NCBI GenBank assembly: GCA_002409745.1
Contig: DHOU01000011.1
Span: 124,001-188,000, forward strand
Direction: 5' to 3'
Length of the DNA: 64,000 nucleotides
DNA from: Bacteroidales bacterium UBA5382
GTDB lineage: Bacteria > Bacteroidota > Bacteroidia > Bacteroidales > Dysgonomonadaceae
Of this stretch, positions 61,369 to 64,000 are shown piece by piece. Each line of letters begins with the position of its first letter. The first letter of the stretch is position 1. A program made the translations under genes and the position numbers. The notes under the pieces are model-generated. The model did no database searches. It was not told where the DNA came from and was given only the letters and a program-made list of their open reading frames with translations.

Positions 61369-61950
61369 TTATGGAATACCGATTAGTTTATGGATTTGCA
61401 GGCTTAGGCTCCATATTGGATTCTCCTTTATGAGCGAAACGCAATAGGCTACATTTTCTTCTATCACGTGTTGCCCGTCGAAAATAGGGCTTAAAAAGTA
61501 TCGTTTAGCCACCGGAAGAATCGATATATCCGGCAGCGGATCACCTTTTTGCATGGGAAAACGCAATTCGTCCGCTTGGGGAATAATGGTTTTCACCCGT
61601 TCGAAATGCAGCTTGGGGCTACACGTAATATAATCGATACCGGCGGGGATCCTTCGCGTACCATTGGTCTCGATGGCTTGCCGGTAGCCTTTCTCCTTGA
61701 AAAAAGCGACTTTTTCGTCGGTCAGTTGCAGGGTAGGTTCGCCGCCCGTCCACACGATCCACTTCGCCGCAAAAGGACGTATATGCGCTGCAATCTCGTC
61801 CAACGACATTTTCGTTCCCGTTTCGAAATCGGTATCGCAAAACGAGCACGCCAGATTGCATTTGGTGAGGCGGATAAAGATCGACGCTTCGCCCGCTCGT
61901 CCGCCTTCGCCTTGCAGCGAATAAAACAGTTCGTTAACGGTCAGGTTCAT
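61369..61950 (-). CDS. queE: 7-carboxy-7-deazaguanine synthase
   Basis: This radical SAM enzyme of queuosine synthesis is 193 residues from the start I prefer at 61950 (MNLTVNELFYSLQGEG). An in-frame ATG at 61977 would add nine residues (MKRLRLRLS) that do not match the family start. The cluster cysteines are C31, C35 and C38 (TKCNLACSFCDT), and WTGGEPTLQ is the GGE motif. It overlaps the end of queD by 17 bp, so the two are coupled. Confidence 0.95.
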   Translation of the reverse strand: MNLTVNELFYSLQGEGGRAGEASIFIRLTKCNLACSFCDTDFETGTKMSLDEIAAHIRPFAAKWIVWTGGEPTLQLTDEKVAFFKEKGYRQAIETNGTRRIPAGIDYITCSPKLHFERVKTIIPQADELRFPMQKGDPLPDISILPVAKRYFLSPIFDGQHVIEENVAYCVSLIKENPIWSLSLQIHKLIGIP

Positions 61951-62296
61951 AGATAGCCGAAGTCTTAGGCGTTTCACTTACTTCCACCGCATACAGTTCG
62001 GGGAACATCGGTTTAAACACCTCGTACAACAAGCGGGCGAGGTTCTCCGCCGTCGAATTCAGCGGCGCCATGATGTCGTTCAGGTTCCGGTGATCCAGAT
62101 GTTCGTCGATATAACTTTTAACGGGTTTCAGGTCGTTATAATCGCGAACGAATCCGTTTTCGCTTAATTTTTCAGAACGTAAGTGTATTCTGACCACGTA
62201 ATTATGCCCGTGCAAACGCGAGCAGGGATGGTCGTCGGGCAACCCCTTCAACTGATGCGCAGCCGAAAACGAAAACTCTTTACTTATTTTATACAT
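61934..62296 (-). CDS. queD: 6-carboxy-tetrahydropterin synthase
   Basis: This 120-residue enzyme converts dihydroneopterin triphosphate to 6-carboxytetrahydropterin, the step before QueE. It has the Zn ligands H14 (FSAAHQL), H29 and H31 (LHGHNY), and catalytic C25 (HPCSRLHG). The ending ETPKTSAIYEP is typical. It lies upstream of queE in the same transcript. Confidence 0.96.
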   Translation of the reverse strand: MYKISKEFSFSAAHQLKGLPDDHPCSRLHGHNYVVRIHLRSEKLSENGFVRDYNDLKPVKSYIDEHLDHRNLNDIMAPLNSTAENLARLLYEVFKPMFPELYAVEVSETPKTSAIYEPDR

Positions 62297-62325
62297 AGCC
62301 GGAATTGTTTTTATTTAATAAGGCT

Positions 62326-63459
62326 TCAGGGGGCCTGAATGTTCAATTGCAGATGACTCCGCAACGGATAATGGTCGGAATATGTCACTTTATCGACCTT
62401 CGTCCGATAGGCCTTTATATCTTTGCTGTGCAAAATATAATCGATGCGGAAAAGAAAGAAATCTTCGTGATAGGTAATGCCCGGGCCGAAGCCGGTCGAC
62501 GCGTAGGCGTCTTCCAATCCCTTTTTCATTTGACTGTAAGCATAAGAGATGGGCGTATCGTTGAAGTCTCCGCAAACGATCGTACCTTTTGTTTTCTGTG
62601 TCGCGATGTAGTTCTTCACTTTCTGCACCTGTCCTACACGTTGGCGGTAGGCGGCGCCCAGCCTTGAGCGGATGTTGGTCGTTACTTCCTCGAGTTTCAC
62701 CGAGTCGCTGTTTTGAAGAAAATCGCTGTAAAGCTTTTTGTCTTCGGCTCGGATGCTGTTCGATTCCAGATGCACATTGGCAACCGTATATTTTTGCCCT
62801 TCGATGTCGATGGTATACACGACCGCCCCGTTGAAAGACGATTCGAAATGCACTTCATGCGCATTCTCGATAGGAAATTTCGAGAAGCAAGCCAATCCGT
62901 ACAAGTGGTATTTTCCGGACGATTCCAATCCGGTGACCGACCGGTAGGGATATTTATTGAGAATACGGTTGACGTCTTGTTGCGAAATAATCGATTGCCC
63001 CGTCTTACTCACCAGATACTCTTGCAGGCATACGATATCGGCGTCGGTAGCGGCGATATAATCCAGAATAGGATGTTCGTTCGTCTTCTTATCCCGTTCC
63101 CCGGGAAAACCTTCCACGTTATACGTCAATATTTTAATGGCGTCTTTGGGAGCGGAAGGTGGAAAGAGATGCATCGGGAAAAAAGTGGCGAATGGCTGGT
63201 AGCAAAGAACGAGCGATACGATACCGATCAGCACGAATTTCCATTTCGAAAATACGATCCAGAAAATCACATACGCGATATTGACCAATAATATGCCGCC
63301 AAACGCGATACCGATATAGGAGAAGAAATTGGTTTTGAGCGGCGAGACTCTCCACGAAAGTAAGGAGCAAAAAAGAAGCAGCATCGCTACGATATGGGTA
63401 GCGAAAATAATCCATTTCAAGCTCCCGAAGAAGCGGATTTTCTTATTTTTTGCTGGCAT
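62326..63459 (-). CDS. membrane-anchored endonuclease/exonuclease/phosphatase-family protein
   Basis: This 377-residue protein has three transmembrane helices (about 12-30, 40-60 and 68-90) and then an EEP domain (about 108-375). Its motifs are ILTYNVEGF, DIVCLQEYL, VCGDFNDTP and SDHYPLRSHL, which hold the metal ligands and catalytic His. It could be a nuclease or a phosphodiesterase; the domain faces one side of the inner membrane. It overlaps the rhomboid gene by 17 bp and precedes queD by 29 bp. Confidence 0.9.
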   Translation of the reverse strand: MPAKNKKIRFFGSLKWIIFATHIVAMLLLFCSLLSWRVSPLKTNFFSYIGIAFGGILLVNIAYVIFWIVFSKWKFVLIGIVSLVLCYQPFATFFPMHLFPPSAPKDAIKILTYNVEGFPGERDKKTNEHPILDYIAATDADIVCLQEYLVSKTGQSIISQQDVNRILNKYPYRSVTGLESSGKYHLYGLACFSKFPIENAHEVHFESSFNGAVVYTIDIEGQKYTVANVHLESNSIRAEDKKLYSDFLQNSDSVKLEEVTTNIRSRLGAAYRQRVGQVQKVKNYIATQKTKGTIVCGDFNDTPISYAYSQMKKGLEDAYASTGFGPGITYHEDFFLFRIDYILHSKDIKAYRTKVDKVTYSDHYPLRSHLQLNIQAP

Positions 63460-64000
63460 CGAACAATTTCTTTTTTTCGTTTTCCGATAAACTACCGTAT
63501 CCGGAATGCTTCAGCTTGTCTAAAATAACGTCGATCTCCTCCTGTTCAGTCTGTTTCCGGCGATTATATTCCCGGTCGCTTTCATGACGCGTATAGTTGA
63601 CTTTCAACTTCGTCTTTTTCTTCCGGGGCTTCAATAAATTCACAAAAGCATCTATCAGTTTGCCGGCCCATCCGGTAATATCGCTTCCTTTCTTATACTG
63701 TACGGCAAAGAGATAGCCCAGAAGAGCTCCCCCGATGTGGGCGATGTGGCCTCCGGGATTAGCCGCGTCGCCCAGCGAAAGAAAATCGAGAAGGAACGCG
63801 AAGATGGCTATATAGACTATCTTGATGCGTCCGAGGAATAACAGGTTCAGTTGCACGTCGGGGCGATAGAACGCCGCCGCCATCACGATAGCCATTACCG
63901 CCGCCGAAGCGCCGATCATCCATCCCGGGCCCATATTCACGTAATAAGGCAGGGTATTGAACGCCGCCACATATAATAAGGCGCCGGCCAATCCGCCCAA
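63443..64000 (-). CDS. rhomboid-family intramembrane serine protease, C-terminal part
   Basis: At least the last 185 residues of a rhomboid protease lie here; the start is to the right of the window. Key residues are the nucleophile Ser in GASAAVMA (about 31-38 of the visible part) and the catalytic His in GGHIAHIGGALLGYL (about 83-97). The usual GASG motif is GASA here. The helices are followed by a charged cytoplasmic tail of about 75 residues (KPRKKKTKLKVNYTRHESD, then a coiled-coil-like stretch). The 17-bp overlap with the next gene shows coupling. Confidence 0.9.
   Translation of the reverse strand: MGGLAGALLYVAAFNTLPYYVNMGPGWMIGASAAVMAIVMAAAFYRPDVQLNLLFLGRIKIVYIAIFAFLLDFLSLGDAANPGGHIAHIGGALLGYLFAVQYKKGSDITGWAGKLIDAFVNLLKPRKKKTKLKVNYTRHESDREYNRRKQTEQEEIDVILDKLKHSGYGSLSENEKKKLFDASKK

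Overview
The window is chromosomal DNA of a Bacteroidales bacterium. The evidence is paired SusC/SusD proteins with a FecR/ECF-sigma switch, TonB receptors with a carboxypeptidase-like N-terminal domain, lipoproteins with Bacteroidetes lipoboxes, TAnnTTTG-type -7 promoter elements, and a Type IX secretion-like C-terminal domain. Parabacteroides or Tannerella relatives would fit, but I cannot fix the genus.

Layout. (1) 1-1.0 kb: the end of ispG and a CAT-anticodon tRNA. (2) 1.2-7.2 kb: a four-gene iron/siderophore operon resembling XusABC (TonB receptor, DUF4374 lipoprotein, membrane reductase) plus a siderophore-esterase-like hydrolase. (3) 7.2-7.9 kb: ten 21-bp degenerate repeats in strict register, then a small HTH protein gene with an inverted repeat in its leader. 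(4) 8-22.2 kb, minus strand: a polysaccharide utilization locus (ECF sigma, FecR, SusC, SusD, GH76 mannanase, LamG lipoprotein, GH42-like protein, GxGYxYP protein), with a 102-bp MITE-like element inside it. (5) 22.4-50.1 kb: an NtrC-type regulator and histidine kinase, transcribed divergently from a 25-kb plus-strand export cluster. The cluster holds TolC, HlyD, five FtsX/MacB-type permeases, one ATPase, four TlpA-like thioredoxin proteins, one lipoprotein and a possible 44-aa peptide. Its gene junctions carry 7- or 8-bp tandem repeats, and one array contains a start codon. (6) 50.1-58.9 kb, minus strand: tRNA-Arg, gdhA and a group of genes with matching Pho-box-like promoters. (7) 58.9-64 kb, minus strand: asd, a small T9SS-domain protein, rnz, queE, queD, an EEP-family hydrolase and the end of a rhomboid protease.

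The most notable find is in 51.8-58.8 kb. Three minus-strand promoters share one layout: four 6-bp half-sites at exact 11-bp spacing, then exactly 10 bp, then an ACCTTTG -7 element. This is the geometry of a PhoB-type promoter. Two of them drive protein genes: a small carboxypeptidase-regulatory-like protein, and a TonB receptor followed by a duplicated beta-helix lipoprotein. The third drives nothing but about 100 nt ending in a strong intrinsic terminator, so it is a candidate phosphate-responsive small RNA. Two copies of one 183-bp MITE sit just upstream of the two protein-gene promoters. A six-unit, 42-bp-period palindrome array lies upstream of the TonB receptor operon.

Stretches over 300 bp without a gene are 7220-7536 (21-bp array, promoter, inverted repeat), 51696-52132 (gdhA leader, candidate sRNA, terminator), 52490-52840 (Pho-like promoter and MITE copy A) and 58225-58943 (Pho-like promoter, MITE copy B, palindrome array, terminator). 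I see nothing in 58784-58850.
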